Origin: Panaeolus papilionaceus
Taxonomy: Eukaryota; Basidiomycota; Agaricomycetes; Agaricales
Assembly: GCA_015501605.1 (NCBI GenBank)
Contig: JADNRZ010000031.1
Span: forward strand, 62,001 to 126,000
Length of the DNA: 64,000 nt
Direction: 5' to 3'
Below are positions 11,498 to 23,730 of the stretch, one piece after another (positions within the stretch are counted from its first letter, which is position 1; every line of letters starts with the position of its first letter). Position numbers and translations under genes: made by a program. Under the pieces are notes generated by a model that made no database searches, was not told the origin of the DNA, and was given only the letters and a program-made list of their open reading frames with translations.

Positions 11498-12303
11498 ATG
11501 TCTCGCACCGCCAGCGCATCTGTTGCCCAGGTTGTGAAGGCTTTTATACCCCAGGTTACTATATCAGCTGCTATAGGTCCCACAACAAACACCAAAAATG
11601 ATACCCATTTCAATGATCTTATAGTCGGTAAGTCGCCTCTGCCTTCTTTCTTGTAGATACACTATGCTCATTCACGTCTCCTTAGCTGGAAACTGGCCCA
11701 CTGTTCAGAACATTAAGCGAATCAAGCGAATTACAGTATACCACTCTTCTGACAGTGTTGTCGGTCTCAAAGTTCTATACCAACTTGTTGAAGGTGTTGA
11801 GCCAAACCCAACCGAAGTAGCACATGGCCTCGTCACTGGAACACAGTTCACCGAACAGGTTGTTGAGCTTCAGGGTTAGTGTTGCAGACCTCATTTATAA
11901 AGACTTATAAGCTGAGACTTTAAATCAGATACTGAACTCCTCGTTGGCGCCTTCGGGGGTCAATCCAGCGATGGTACCATAGCCAAGCTGGGTTTTCTCA
12001 TTTTTGATGAGGCCCTTGGTTCTGGCACACCCCTTCGCCCAACAGGTATTTTACACCTCTTGTCTCCAGCATTCAAGCATGAAATTGATTTAAACTACAG
12101 CCACGTATGGGAGTACGGCCCCGGGTCTCAAGACATTCGCCAGTTATGGCAACATCATCGCGTTCATTGGCAGCCAGAACGGCTCTGGTATGTTGCACAC
12201 ATTAATCCTCTAGGATCATACCATCTGATTTGTTGTACTAGTTGGTCTCCGCTCTCTTGGGTTTGTCAAGACCAATGACCTTGGATATGGGAGCCTCTTT
12301 TAG
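11498..12303 (+). CDS. Jacalin-like lectin-domain protein C
   Basis: Exons 11498-11627, 11686-11874, 11929-12045, 12101-12187, 12242-12303, giving 194 aa. All intron phases match genes A and B. Pattern: FNDLIVAGNWPTVQNIKRI, VVGLKVLYQL, TELLVGAFGG, TIAKLGFLIFDE, FASYGNIIAFIG, GLRSLGFVKTND. These short strands with GG turns fit a beta-prism I (jacalin-like) fold; family assignment is by pattern only. The N-terminal 30 residues (MSRTASASVAQVV) differ from the paralogues. It is divergently transcribed from gene B. Confidence 0.72.
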
Positions 12304-13176
12304 TCAAATTCAGCTCTATAGATAATCTCTTGTATAAATAATGGCCTGTCTCAACTTCAATGTGATGATATCGTATCTTGTAAACAGATGGATGTCCTCC
12401 CCTATTATCCTTCTTTACCGCTCTCACTGGACGTATTTATGCGGACGCCCGTGTTCTACTAGAACCCACGCCCCACAGTATAATATTTCTATTTTAGAAT
12501 TAAACTGATGCCAGGCTTCGCATTCCGTCATACAGTGCATCCTGGACGAGCCCTACCCACTATTTTCTCTCAAAACCACGCCAATCTCTTCAAACCAAAC
12601 ATACAAAGCTACACAAGGTTTCTCGAGCGCCCATGCTCCGCTGCTGTATCGGCTAACGCGGCCAGGGCAGGCAAAAATGACGAGCACTCATTCTTGTCTT
12701 TATTTGTAAATTTATCACGGTGCGAGCTATTTTTATCTCCGCTGTGGCATTTCCTGTCATTGGCGGCGTTTAATGGCACATACTAGCCCCGTTTAGATCG
12801 AACTTCAAAACATTTGACCTTGTGCCGATTCTGTTTCGTGGTGTAAAGTACATGTTGCAACCCCACCACGCAGAATTTAAATTTTGGATTCTTTATGAAT
12901 ATCGAACATTGATAAATGTATCAAAGGCTTCGCATGACTCGACTTCGTAACCTCAGCAATTGCTGGTCGATTTTCTCACTTAAACTTTCGTTCTCTGTAT
13001 CAATTCAAAACTCTGAATGACGTGTTTTTCATACTCTGTATAACTGATATTTCCTACCATAAAGCTGACGAAATGGTGAAATCCGTGTCCCTCGCATTGG
13101 ACGACTATCACGCCCAACCCGCCAACCCCTGGCCGAAGTCTCACAGTCTCTCGAGTTTGCCTTCGGAAATGAATGG
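12304..13176. other. Intergenic region
   Basis: No gene recognised. The last 110 nt contain an ATG at 13074 whose frame stops after about 35 codons. It may be the original start of the downstream peptidase-like gene, lost by frameshift or joined by an intron I could not place. Confidence 0.35.
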
Positions 13177-13734
13177 ATGACGTACGCCAATCAAATACAA
13201 GGGGTCGTGTTGGGGCTTAAGAACCTGAAAATGGTGCTTGAGCCATGGCCTGCGAGCGATCCACCTACTACCGAAGGACAGCTGGCGAAAGCCGATATCG
13301 ATGCAAAAGTCGTGCACCTCTCCCCATATTGGTTCAGACAATCAGTGGATTGGGACACAAGGGCTATGAATCTCATCCACGAAGGGAGTCACCTTTTCCA
13401 TACGAGAGATTCATGGTATAAGGACCCGCAGACTGGAAAGCTTAGTGCAATTCGGGTCAAGGATATTAACGATAAGAATAAGAGTTCGGTCATTAGTGGT
13501 TGTGAGTAGACACATGGGTGCATTCTATTTATGAGACTTGGGCTTACCTATTTTCGTTTTGCGACGCGATGCATAGATTGGATTACCCACTATCAGACAA
13601 TCAAATGCTTGTCGTCTGCGGCGATGGTCATGAACGCAGATTGTCATGCTGTTTGGGCTTACTACCTGATGCACAGAACAGGTCCTCCCAACCAGGGAGT
13701 AGCTGTCAAGCTGGACGATTATGTTGTTGTCTGA
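13177..13734 (+). CDS. M35-like metallopeptidase fragment, start uncertain
   Basis: Two exons (13177-13501, 13577-13734) encode at least 160 aa. KVVHLSPYWF followed by LIHEGSH matches the zinc-binding HExxH segment of deuterolysin/peptidyl-Lys metalloendopeptidases. The last exon has a segment like the family's A-x-x-NAD C-terminal motif (SAAMVMNADCHAVWAY). The family's GTxDxxY aspartate-zincin signature is not evident; TRDSWYKD sits roughly where it should be. The frame is open upstream of the ATG but no plausible in-frame start or signal peptide was found, so this may be a 5'-decayed gene. Confidence 0.45.
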
Positions 13735-14036
13735 TGTGCGTGGGGTAACTGCGTTTTTTCGGGGCATACAGGGTTCATGACAATCAAAGTTGTTGGATGT
13801 GGTTTGTAAATAAAACAAAAATAAATCGAAGGCTACACTGAATTTTAGACAATTTGTCGCTGCACGTCGTGGTCAAAGTACCAAGTAAAGATCTGGACCG
13901 GTGGAGAAGAAACGAACTTATCGTGGTTTGTGGCTGGGGCGTATTTCAGTAAAAAATACAGCATCGGCTAGCTCAAGTGCGCGATCATCCGTACCAACAC
14001 ACAGAAGGGTAAGTCGGGCGATATAATACTATACCA
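13735..14036. other. Convergent spacer
   Basis: 3' flanks of two convergent genes. Nothing else recognised. Confidence 0.4.
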
Positions 14037-15435
14037 CTACCAAAGTATTTTCAATCCCTCAAACGACTTAACATCAAGGCACTTCTGCCAAGGTTTGAAG
14101 GGACTCCGCATCGAGATCTTCCTCTGAATTAGTTGTCCAGCGCGGGGCATGTAACCCTCATCCACGCCTTGTAAGAGCTCCACGCCTTGTAAAATTTCAA
14201 GACAACGAACTTGAACCAGGCGGCGGGATGGATCGATAGGATGCACGGAACGCTCGAACTGAGCGCGAATGAGACCTGTAGCACAAATGGTTAGTGAAAC
14301 TTCATAGTCGGCGAAAAGAATGACCCACCCGACTTGTATGGTCCTGGATGATTAGGGAAAAGGTGATATTGGGCAACATGCTGTTCCTTCTCTGTGAATA
14401 AACCTATAGTCGCAGAACAGGCTTTGGATAATGGTATGAGGAAGTCATCTTCAAAGGTAAAAATTGCGTTCGATTTGGCACACAGAGCTCTGGCACCTGG
14501 TTGTCGCGCCAACTTTTCCACAGATCGCGCAAGGCGAATTGAGACAAGATTGTCGCTGACGAGTTGGACCAGAAGTTGATGGAGATATTTTGAATGTGGC
14601 ATATTAACAAGACGGATTCGCCACGGTATAGCGGTTACATGAGGGTTCATTAGGTCGTATCCTTCGCTGAACGATGCGGGATCGGAAGTCAGAGTTACGC
14701 GAAAGCGGACTTCGCCTGAGATTGCGGGGCGTCCGGCGGGCATATGATAGTAGAAGAACCCCATTAATGGGGCGGTGTTTACTGCCATAGCCACAGGAAT
14801 CCTGCTACCAGCTTGAAGTTTGAGAGTGGGTGTGGAGAAACCGGGTCTATACATATAGCAGGGAGGTTGCCTCAGTTCAACGAGCTTGGAAGGGTCCAAG
14901 GTAATGAGATTTCGGTGTCGGTCTCGGATGTGTCTACCCGTCCATATCTGTCTTCTACCTCAACAATACTCAAAAGGTGCTAATATGAGGGACACGTACC
15001 TGCGCGTCTCCTTGATCCGTGGTCGTTATAACCTGACGTCGCTGACCAGAACCTTGTCGCGTTGTTTCAGCCCCTGAAGTTGTCTGTGGATATATTGGTC
15101 ATTTAAAATACGTACTAAGCCTATATTTAACCCATATCACGCACCTGCTCTGCTAAAATGCTACCGTCTCGCCTCTCCAATGGCCCGACTCCTGTCGTCA
15201 AGTGCCTTCTATTTGCATTTATTTCTTTCCCATTTGTACCCAGCGACCTAACGTCCCCAGCCTGTATGTATAAATTTTGAAGTCGCTTTGCGTCCTTGTT
15301 GAGCCTGCAACTTCTCGTCGAAGCTGATGTACGGAAGAGGTGGTTCATTGCATTGGGACCTTGGTTATTTAATATAAATCCAACCCAACCGCCTGTATTT
15401 GGTTGATAGGTGAACACGTGACACCCAAACAACAT
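14037..15435 (-). CDS. Hypothetical protein, unrecognised family
   Basis: Proposed exons on the - strand: 15435-15145, 15083-15000, 14947-14329, 14275-14037 (410 aa). The last two exons are the best supported: joined in frame they give a globular-looking sequence with PPCYMYRPGFSTPTLKL, MGFFYYHMPAGRP, GEVRFRVT, AIFTFEDDFLIPLSKACSATIGLF and YHLFPNHPGPY, ending FEGLKILW. The first 97 codons (Gln/Arg-rich, ending LAEQ) are less certain and the true start may be later. I do not recognise a domain; the pattern resembles lineage-specific agaricomycete proteins. No signal peptide or membrane segment. Confidence 0.55.
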
Positions 15436-17550
15436 CGGAGATGTCGGTCCTAACTAAGACTTGTCTTGCATTGGTTCAACGATTATACTCTCCTCTTTGC
15501 AGAACATACGCTCTGTATTGAATCAAAAGATATAAAGTGCTTGTATTATTATATAATAAGGGGGGACACATTTTGGGACAGATCATGTACTCACTCCCTT
15601 CTCGGCCGGGCGTCTATCCTGAACTCGTCGCTCGAGCTCGTTATGAAACATGGAAAAGCAAAAATACACGGCCAGCCTGTATACATGTAGTTTTCAAGAG
15701 TCCATATCGATGTTTTTTTTGACATCCACACAATAATCCTCAAAGACTTATTTGACCCTTTTCCCACCACGTATTTACAGTTGTCACTACCGGAAGGCTT
15801 TTCTATACTCTATCCGTTCGTTCTCCCATCATCACCCCTTTCAATGAAATAGTCCTGTATATTCTTCGTTTTGAATGATAGATCGTGGGTGCATCATCAT
15901 TCAAGTCAGGGCAAGTTTCTTATACATCTTGCTATTGGCGTTGATCTATTGCTGTTACATGCTCCGTAAGCTTATTGGGATATGTTTAGGCGAATGTCAT
16001 AATAATATTAGCATGGTATCATTAGTATGAGCGGGATTCAAACGTAAATTGCGATCCTTCACGGCGGTGCATTCAAGGTATATCCCAAACCACATGAAGC
16101 CATAGGGCAATGCTAGTCTAATCAAGCCTAGCTCAATGATATGTATTTTGATATTGAACGAGAGTCGACGGCTGCTGGTGTATAATTGCATGAGAGCGGT
16201 GCACCTTTGGTTGCCCATATCATAGAACCTAGATCATCGTCCTCAACAAAAGCATACCTTCCTTTGTTCTGAAACTCATTCTCTTTCCGTTACCCCTTGC
16301 ACAGGATATGTCCTTTGATACGGACGCCTACCTCATCGTCTAATAGTGTGACCCTTAGGGCAGGGGACGACACCGTGTGTGTGTGATTTCGGATAGACGG
16401 AAGTTTAACCGCCGGTAATGGGCGTGAATCATACCAAACACTACCATCTCATCCGGTTGAGATTTAGAATAATGGTGCTGAATACTTTGGCCCTGCCTCC
16501 AGCGCCTTGTCGCATTGGAATTCATTTCAGCGCCTATTATGATATATACTGGCAGAAAGCACATTATACCCTGCTGATTAGACTGGAGTTCTCGTTTCGC
16601 CCGGACTTGGAGTGCATAGGATACTCGTCAGATGTATCCATCAAGGAATAAGGTTACTAGATATTGATGTTTACTCGGTCTGGTCACGATGAGCCAATGG
16701 TTACTACGAGGTATTTAAATTTTGAAAAGAGGTGTCTCCCACCAGAATCACTCTTGAGGCGATGCGTTCGTAGAAATGAGTAATAGCGCGCCTGTATCAC
16801 AACCACCTGTAAACACCTTTTCACGAGTCAGGAACGCGTCACACAGATATACACGAAGCGATTTTGGCAGGCCGCAAATTCTGCGCTCATTGAATTTAAC
16901 CGATGTCGCCCAATTATTGTTTATCGCCTGTGATGAAGCATGATGTATATATCTGTGGGCAAGTCAGTAATAATAAGGATTTTGTGCAGTAAATACTTGA
17001 TTATACGGGCTATCGGTCAATTAACCTGAAGCCAAATAACATTCAGAGTGTAGCCACTGGATCAATCCGTTGGAGAACGCGGCGTCGAAATCATGGAAGG
17101 TTGATTTCATGTGCTCCTCGGAGCTTGGATGCCAGGAGCAAGCACTCGAGGGAAGCGTGTTTACTCCGTACGTATTTATAGCTCGGGGGAACGACTTCGA
17201 TATGGACAAGATATTCACTTCAATATAATCTAATAAAAGATATGCTATGCTCAGTGACCACGGGGTAAGTGGAATGACCATATATCCGCCAAGAAAGTGG
17301 TTGGACGGTCCGCTCGGTCTACACAAGTGAATAGCTGAAACGCATAAATGTGGAACTCAACAACCGAGAGGTGCAACCACCGGAGTGAGGTTCGTAAAGT
17401 GACACATTTCTCCTTCAGTATACGATCGACAGAAGCACTGACATTATGAACTGCATGTTAATCAGTCAGTTCCTCGATGCAAACACTCCCCGAGCTTCTT
17501 CAGTTTTTCGCCCCAGTTTATCCGGCTACGCAATTCCTGATGGATCCAGG
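15436..17550. other. Intergenic region
   Basis: About 2.1 kb with no supported gene. Short open frames on both strands show no conserved motif or consistent splice extension. Confidence 0.4.
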
Positions 17551-17560
17551 GTATAAAACG
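17551..17560 (+). promoter_or_regulatory. TATA box of glucuronoyl esterase gene
   Basis: GTATAAAACG lies 12 nt before the first ATG (17572) and 42 nt before the second (17602). A start site about 30 nt downstream of the box would fall after the first ATG, so the box argues for translation from 17602. Confidence 0.55.
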
Positions 17561-17601
17561 TTGACACTGCAATGCATAACGTCTCTCTAACCAGCTCAAT
17601 T

Positions 17602-18822
17602 ATGCCCATCTTCTGGAAACCTTCTCTCGTTGCTTTACTCATCGCCCTCCCTGTGCTTGGCGCGATAACACCTCCCGAACCCAGATCAGTTTCAAACACA
17701 GCTGCTACTTGCACATCTCTTCCAAGTAGCCCAACCTTTACTTCTAACACTCGCCTCCCGAACCCCTTCAAATTTTTCAATGGTAACGCTGTCGCAACCA
17801 AAGCGGACTGGGACTGTCGTCGCGAGGAGCTCAGCCAACTTCTTCAACGTTACGAGCTGGGAACACTGCCACCCAAGCCTTCTAGCGTCACTGGATCTTA
17901 TTCTGGAGGTCGACTGACCATCAACGTAACTGAGGGTGGGAAGTCTATGTCTTTCCAAGTCAGCATTTCGACCCCATCTGGCGCTACGAACCCTCACCCT
18001 GCTATCATCGCTTATGGTGGTATGTCAATCCCCACGCCTAGCGGCGTCTCTGTCATCACCTTCAACAACGACGAAATCGCTGCCCAAACCAACACAGGAA
18101 GTCGAGGTCAAGGCAAATTCTACACCATCTACGGTAGTAGCCACTCTGCCGGCGCTCTGACGGCCTGGGCATGGGGTGTGAGCCGTATCATTGACGCACT
18201 TTCCACCACTACGGGTCACAACATTGACCTTAACCGCATTGCGGTAACGGGTTGTTCACGAAACGGGAAGGGAGCCCTCGTCGCTGGTGCATTCGACACT
18301 CGCATCGCCCTTACTATTCCTCAGGAGTCTGGTTCAGGTGGAGGAGGCTGCTGGCGTATCTCGGATAAAATGCTTGCGTCCGGCATTAACACCCAAACGG
18401 CGTCAGAGATCGTAGGGGAGAACGTCTGGTTCTCCAAGAACTTTGAACCCTACGTCCGATCAATCAACAACCTTCCCTTTGACCACCACTTGCTCGCGGC
18501 CCTCGTTGCACCACGCGCATTACTTGTCATTGACAACACCAGTATCGATTGGCTCGGACCTCGATCAGTGTTCGGTTGCATGAAAACCGCTAACAAGATC
18601 TGGCAGGCTCTGGGGGTTGCCGATCATATGGGTGTCTCGCAAGTCGGAAACCATAATCACTGCGCTTTCCCTAGTAATGAGCAGAGTGACCTCGACGCAT
18701 TTGTCAATAAGTTCTTAAAGAACCAATCCACCAACACGAATATCGTGAAGACGGATGGGGCGAACCAAGTTGGGTTTGTTGACTCAGAATGGATTGACTG
18801 GTCTGTACCGACCTTGTCGTAG
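17602..18822 (+). CDS. 4-O-methyl-glucuronoyl methylesterase (CE15)
   Basis: Secreted esterase that cleaves ester bonds between lignin and glucuronic acid side chains of xylan. Single exon, 406 aa from this start. An N-terminal signal peptide (PIFWKPSLVALLIALPVLG) is followed directly by the catalytic domain, with no cellulose-binding module. Family hallmarks: LPNPFKFFNG, GCSRNGKG with the nucleophile Ser near residue 219, IPQESGSGGGGCWR with the conserved Glu, FDHHLLAALVAPRALL, and NHNHCAFPSN with the catalytic His near 353. An upstream in-frame ATG (17572) would add ten residues before the signal peptide and is disfavoured by the TATA position. The intronless structure is notable among intron-rich neighbours. 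Confidence 0.93.
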   Translation: MPIFWKPSLVALLIALPVLGAITPPEPRSVSNTAATCTSLPSSPTFTSNTRLPNPFKFFNGNAVATKADWDCRREELSQLLQRYELGTLPPKPSSVTGSYSGGRLTINVTEGGKSMSFQVSISTPSGATNPHPAIIAYGGMSIPTPSGVSVITFNNDEIAAQTNTGSRGQGKFYTIYGSSHSAGALTAWAWGVSRIIDALSTTTGHNIDLNRIAVTGCSRNGKGALVAGAFDTRIALTIPQESGSGGGGCWRISDKMLASGINTQTASEIVGENVWFSKNFEPYVRSINNLPFDHHLLAALVAPRALLVIDNTSIDWLGPRSVFGCMKTANKIWQALGVADHMGVSQVGNHNHCAFPSNEQSDLDAFVNKFLKNQSTNTNIVKTDGANQVGFVDSEWIDWSVPTLS

Positions 18823-20219
18823 ATATAACTGCGATCTTGATGGACTTGCATATATAACTCTTGAATTTTATGCTACTCATGTATCTGGAATTGCTTGTCC
18901 CTCGATAATCACGCGACTTGAGGCCAGGGCATCCAAATCAGGGAATAATCTCCAAATTTGGTCTAATTTTTTTATTCTGGGTCGGCTCACGTGTTTGGTC
19001 CCTTTCAAACCACCCACCACCACCTCTCGGCCACAGCTGGTCGTCGTTCTGCTCAAGCTGCTGCATCTCGCTCTCGTCGTTTGGGAGTACCGGCTTCAAG
19101 TTTCTAGCACCAGTTAATGATGCTGTTTATCCATATCATCTCTTTGAAGTTTGGATAAGTTCTGTGCTGGGCCACAAGGTTCAGCTCACACGTCAACACG
19201 CTATCTCTCTACCACAGTATACAGGATTTTTGCGCAGAATGTCTTCTTGGATAGCAAATATTTGGACGAACTGTGCATGGAAATATAGGTATGTGCTTCT
19301 TGAGCTCAAAAAAGACGACATTACCATCATTTTCACGCTGTGGGGGTATACAGTTTAACCCTTCAGCTGATATTTTCACTGGCCTGACTCGTCAATCCCC
19401 GAGGAATTTAATTTGACATCTCCCAACGTACTGATGTTCCTGCTAGACCGTTTGTTATGTCTAGAAAGTGGACGATAGAATCTTCACCATCATCAATAAC
19501 CACCGGGGGTGGAATCGTTGGAATGTCGCATGGCGTTTAGCAGGATGATCTGGGTACGATATGCTTTTCACTCCGACCTAACATATTTTGTTTGACAATC
19601 TTCAATTTTAGTCTGACACTACTGTGCTTACGAAGGACGCCCCGAGGTGATGCCTAATTATAGCGTGGATGCGAGGAGATTGGGGAAGTGCGAGTCTGTG
19701 CGACCGCAGTATCGTCTTCCAAGTTCGTCTTGTTCAATTTTTTTTTACAATTTTAGTCATCAAGTTCTCATATATGGTTCTTCAACCACAGAAACTGTTA
19801 AGCTGCGATAAAAGTTTGTGACGGTGGATGTAGCATGTTTCTCGGACCCGGCTTCGCCACCCTCTGTTGTTGGACGAAGTGCTGCGTCTCGTCGCTCCGT
19901 TAATACCGCGTCTCACGAGTTCTAGGATTATTTTGGTGGCATACTATATGGTTGAACCTTTGTTCCGATTGCTCGCGGGTGAAGATCAGTAAACTACTGC
20001 TTCATCGTCATATTATTTTGTGTGAGTAACGCTGTTCAGGTTCGAAACGGTATGTCATTTTAATTGGCATTATTAGATGACTTCTCACACCAAGTCGCAA
20101 GGAGGCATTACTTGCTGAAAAACAGATACCCCATTTGCAAATTCGATAAACCAGCTCTATTTAATGGCAACCAGCATCAAAACGCTCACTCAGATGACCA
20201 ACCCGTTCTTCTACCTAAC
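18823..20219. other. Intergenic region
   Basis: About 1.4 kb with no supported gene. It holds the 3' flank of the esterase and the upstream region of the P450, including a TATTTAA element near 20157. Confidence 0.4.
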
Positions 20220-22353
20220 ATGCCCACAATCACGCAGTTACTGCAGGTTTTCCAGCCTAACCTTCAGACCATCGCTGTGATTCTTCTCTGCCTCACTTTA
20301 TACGCGTACATTCGCCAACGAGTGGACAGAGGATCTAAACTTCCCCTGCCACCAGGACCACCTGGTAACTTCTTGTTCGGAAACAAGCTACCTGACTGCT
20401 TGTAAGTTCGCATACCCTCGTCACCAGATGTTACTTAAACTGTATCTGGTTAGCGCGTATCGCAAGTACGAGGAATGGACCCAGGAATACGGCCCAGTGT
20501 TCACCATTCGACAAGGCCGGAACATCATGATCGTAGTAGGACGACTTCAAGCTGCAATTGATATCATGGAGAAGGAGGGAGCATCACTCGCTGATCGTCC
20601 GAGAAACATCTCAGCAGGAGAGGTGCTCTCAGGGGGAATGCGAATGCTGTTGACCCCTGCTGGTGAACGATTCAAGAGAATGCGTCGGTATGTCTCCAAA
20701 ATCAATTGACGACTTGTTGTTTCCGTTAACATCTTGAGTCAACAGCGCGCTTCATTCACATCTTCAACCGAAGGTCGTAGCTGGTTATTCCCCGACAATG
20801 ATGAAAAATGCCAAGCAATTCCTGTTCGATATCATCGATGTACCTGAACGTCATCAAGATCACGCGAAGACGTACATTATGTCGCGTCTCTTTTCTCCAG
20901 CCTCTTACTGATTAAACACACTAGATATTCCGCATCTGTTGTGTTAGCCCTCGCATACGGGAAGCAATCCCAAGGCCCTGAGGATCCTGCTATCCTCGAG
21001 GTGAATCGTTGCATCACACGGGTTGGTGATAATCTGCGACCAGGGCTCTGGAAAGTCGATGTCTACCCCTTCCTGCGGTATGCTTGTTAACCATTCATGA
21101 TTAGTGACGGTTGTACTGATTATCCTTCCTAGTTATATTCCTGGATATTTGAGCGAGCTAAAAGCCGGTCACGCCGAGGAGCTTGCTTTGTTTAAATCAC
21201 AGCTAAGAGAAGTCAAACAGAAAATGGTATAGTGACTCTATTCGCGTGCAAATTTCCACTGGTCACATCTAATTTGGTTTATTGCTTGCGTTGATTCAGG
21301 ATATGGGGGAAGAGATACCCCAATCTTTCGGAAAGTACCTTTTAGAGCGCCAGCAGGAACTTAACCTCAATGAAGCGGAAACAGCATATCTCGCTGGTAG
21401 CATGTTTGGCGCTGGCTCTGACACCACTGCATCGGCTATCAGTGTCTCCATCCTTGCCGCCGCCTGCTACCCTGAAGCGCAGAGAATGATTCAAGCTGAA
21501 CTCGATACCATAATCGGGAAAGAGCGGGGTGAGTAACGAGTTCTCGGTTCCATCTATTTCTGCGTCGAGGCTAATCATATTATACCTCGATAACCTTGAC
21601 AGCTCCGGTTACCTCTGATGCGGACGCTTTACCCCAGACTATGGCATTTGTATTAGAATCGTTCAGATGGCGTCCTGTGACTGCAGGAGGTTCGTATATT
21701 CATTTACCCGAAACGAAGAAGCATTTTAAAGCAATGCTTAATTTAGGCGCTCCTCATAAAGCAACCAGGGATATCATCTGGGTGCGTAGCCTCGGGTTCA
21801 TGTACAATTTTATTCACCGATCTAATACACGTTCACAGAAAAACTATCTAATCCCCAAAGGCGCCACTGTTGTTGGAAACGTATGGGCCATTGGTCGAGA
21901 TCCAGAGTACTTCCCCGACCCTGAGAGGTTTGATCCTCAACGCTGGCTCGACAAAGATGGGAAATTACGAGAGGACGTTAAATCGTATCCTTTTGGTTTT
22001 GGCAGACGGTGGGTTTCAACACCATCTTCAATGGGTTATATTGCCCTTTCTCATGACGTCTATGAATAGAGTGTGCCCTGGGCTACACATGGCGACTGTG
22101 TAAGTTCTTTATTCAGTCGCACGTTGTTTTAATAATTTTGGCTGATCTGATTAACCGCAGCTCTGTGTTCTTGAACACAGCCCTTATCAATTGGGCGTTT
22201 TCCATTCATACTGACCCTGATTCGCCCATTGATGACATGGCTTTCACGAAATCGGCCAATGCGCACCCTCTGCCGTTCAAAGTGATCTTCAAGCCCAGGG
22301 CAGCGAAGTCGATGGACGGAATCAAAGAGATGATGGAAGAATACGGGCTCTGA
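20220..22353 (+). CDS. Cytochrome P450 monooxygenase
   Basis: Membrane-anchored heme-thiolate monooxygenase. Eleven exons: 20220-20401, 20454-20687, 20746-20871, 20925-21077, 21133-21226, 21300-21528, 21603-21689, 21747-21781, 21839-22008, 22070-22099, 22161-22353; 510 aa, a standard length. Landmarks: N-terminal hydrophobic helix (TIAVILLCLTLYAYI), PLPPGPPGN hinge, I-helix GAGSDTT near 301, ExxR in ESFRWRP near 358, PERFDPQRW, and the heme-binding FGFGRRVCPG split across the 22009-22069 intron, Cys near 439. All key residues are present and all frames close, so it is probably functional. Substrate unknown; the sequence resembles the expanded agaricomycete P450s often annotated as O-methylsterigmatocystin oxidoreductase-like. 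Confidence 0.93.
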
Positions 22354-22809
22354 TTCTTGTGCGCTTGTGTGTATTATCGACTGTTGTATCACTTTTCTTT
22401 TTTTATGCTATCCATCGTGCCTTTCAGGTCTATAGGTCCGACCCTCCTCTGCAACGGTTATTAAATTCGCATGCTGGGCTATCGATCATAAGTATATGAA
22501 ATGAGATGGTTAACAACAACGCTCAAATGTACCATTATCCTCATGTTGCGAGCAGCAATCCCTTCAATAAGACATGCTTGCGTTGTCTTGAGGAAAACCT
22601 CTCAAAGGCCGCCGAGCTGAACGAAAGTCAAGCTCATACAATCCGTGTGATGGACATTGCAAGCATCACGTTGCTTCATTCAGGACTGTCCCTGGCCACA
22701 ACTGATTGGTACTTATAAAACGGGTCCCAGCTTAACGTCACCTCCCATCTTCGCTACCACACAACCGACAACCAAGCAACCTGACAACATCCAACTACCT
22801 TCGACCACC
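22354..22809 (+). promoter_or_regulatory. Spacer with TATA box of the small Asn-rich gene
   Basis: Contains TATAAAA at 22714-22720, about 90 nt before the ATG at 22810. The leader between them is CA-rich with many ACCA/ACAAC units, common in fungal 5' UTRs. No other gene seen. Confidence 0.45.
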
Positions 22810-23055
22810 ATGACCAACCAAAATACATCTAACACCAACAACAACAACTCAAAGGGCGGAGTCAACAGCCCAACAGCGAAGAAGGCTGATAAGGGATTCT
22901 TCATGAAGACGCTCGAGTCAGTCGCCCTGAGCAGTGAAATGGCGCAGATGGCTCTGGACCCTGAATGGAGTGAGAGAAACCAAGGGGGACTTCCTGGAGC
23001 TCCAGGACCGTTTTTGGTGCGAAGCGTTGATGAGCAACGTCGGGATATGCGCTAG
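22810..23055 (+). CDS. Small hypothetical protein, Asn-rich N-terminus
   Basis: Uninterrupted 81-codon frame. The N-terminal 20 residues are almost only Asn, Thr and Ser, followed by a Lys-rich stretch (TAKKADKGFFMKTLE), a short helical part (SSEMAQMALDPEWSE) and a Gly/Pro turn (GGLPGAPGPF). No signal peptide or membrane segment. A TATA box, a CA-rich leader and an ATG in good context (CACCATG) support a real gene. I do not recognise a family. Confidence 0.5.
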   Translation: MTNQNTSNTNNNNSKGGVNSPTAKKADKGFFMKTLESVALSSEMAQMALDPEWSERNQGGLPGAPGPFLVRSVDEQRRDMR

Positions 23056-23730
23056 GGCGATGGATAACATGCGGGAAATATCACGTCTGTCATGACATGA
23101 ACAAGTTGTCGAAATAAATAGAGTGAATTTTCTACATAATTTTCTTTTTAGTATTGAATCGTTCAACTAAATTGAACGTGAAACATCTGAGATCGGAAGA
23201 ATGATAAAAATTAAAGGCATCTTTCAATGAACCTATATTGACGACGACTGACTTTGATTTAGGTTATATCTGTCCTTTTCGCTGAAGCCTTAAATCGGTT
23301 CTCTCTAACCTTCAACTTTACGTTCCGTTAGATAGTTCAGGGTTTACGCCAAGGAGTCGTGGATTGTAGCTGTTTGGTTGATGAGTCGACGAGGGCCATA
23401 TCTTGTTGCAAGGACTTGCTTCTTCAGGACGTAGTACATTTGTAGTCTCGGTCATGTAGGTATTCTGGCGGCCTGTCGTTGTTTGACATGTGTTTTGACA
23501 TTCTGTCTTGGATGGAAGTAATCTCGAGGCCAAACCTCAAGAGATCGTCTTCCGCGCTGTCCTGGGCTTATGACCCACAAAGATACTTGATGCTGTTTGG
23601 CTGGTAAATGCCTCCGATGTGTTGAGTGACATTATCACAATCAATGCTCAAAGGAAACTTGAACTGGTCTTTGGCTCCTCTCTGCCACGATTTGAGAGTT
23701 CTGAGCATGCTACCCTGGTAGCAGTTTTGC
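23056..23730. other. Intergenic region
   Basis: 3' flanks of convergent genes; no additional gene supported. Confidence 0.35.

Noticed and set aside
17572..17601. Upstream ATG of the glucuronoyl esterase
   Set aside because: Only 12 nt after the TATA box, probably upstream of the transcription start; the ATG at 17602 begins a clean signal peptide.
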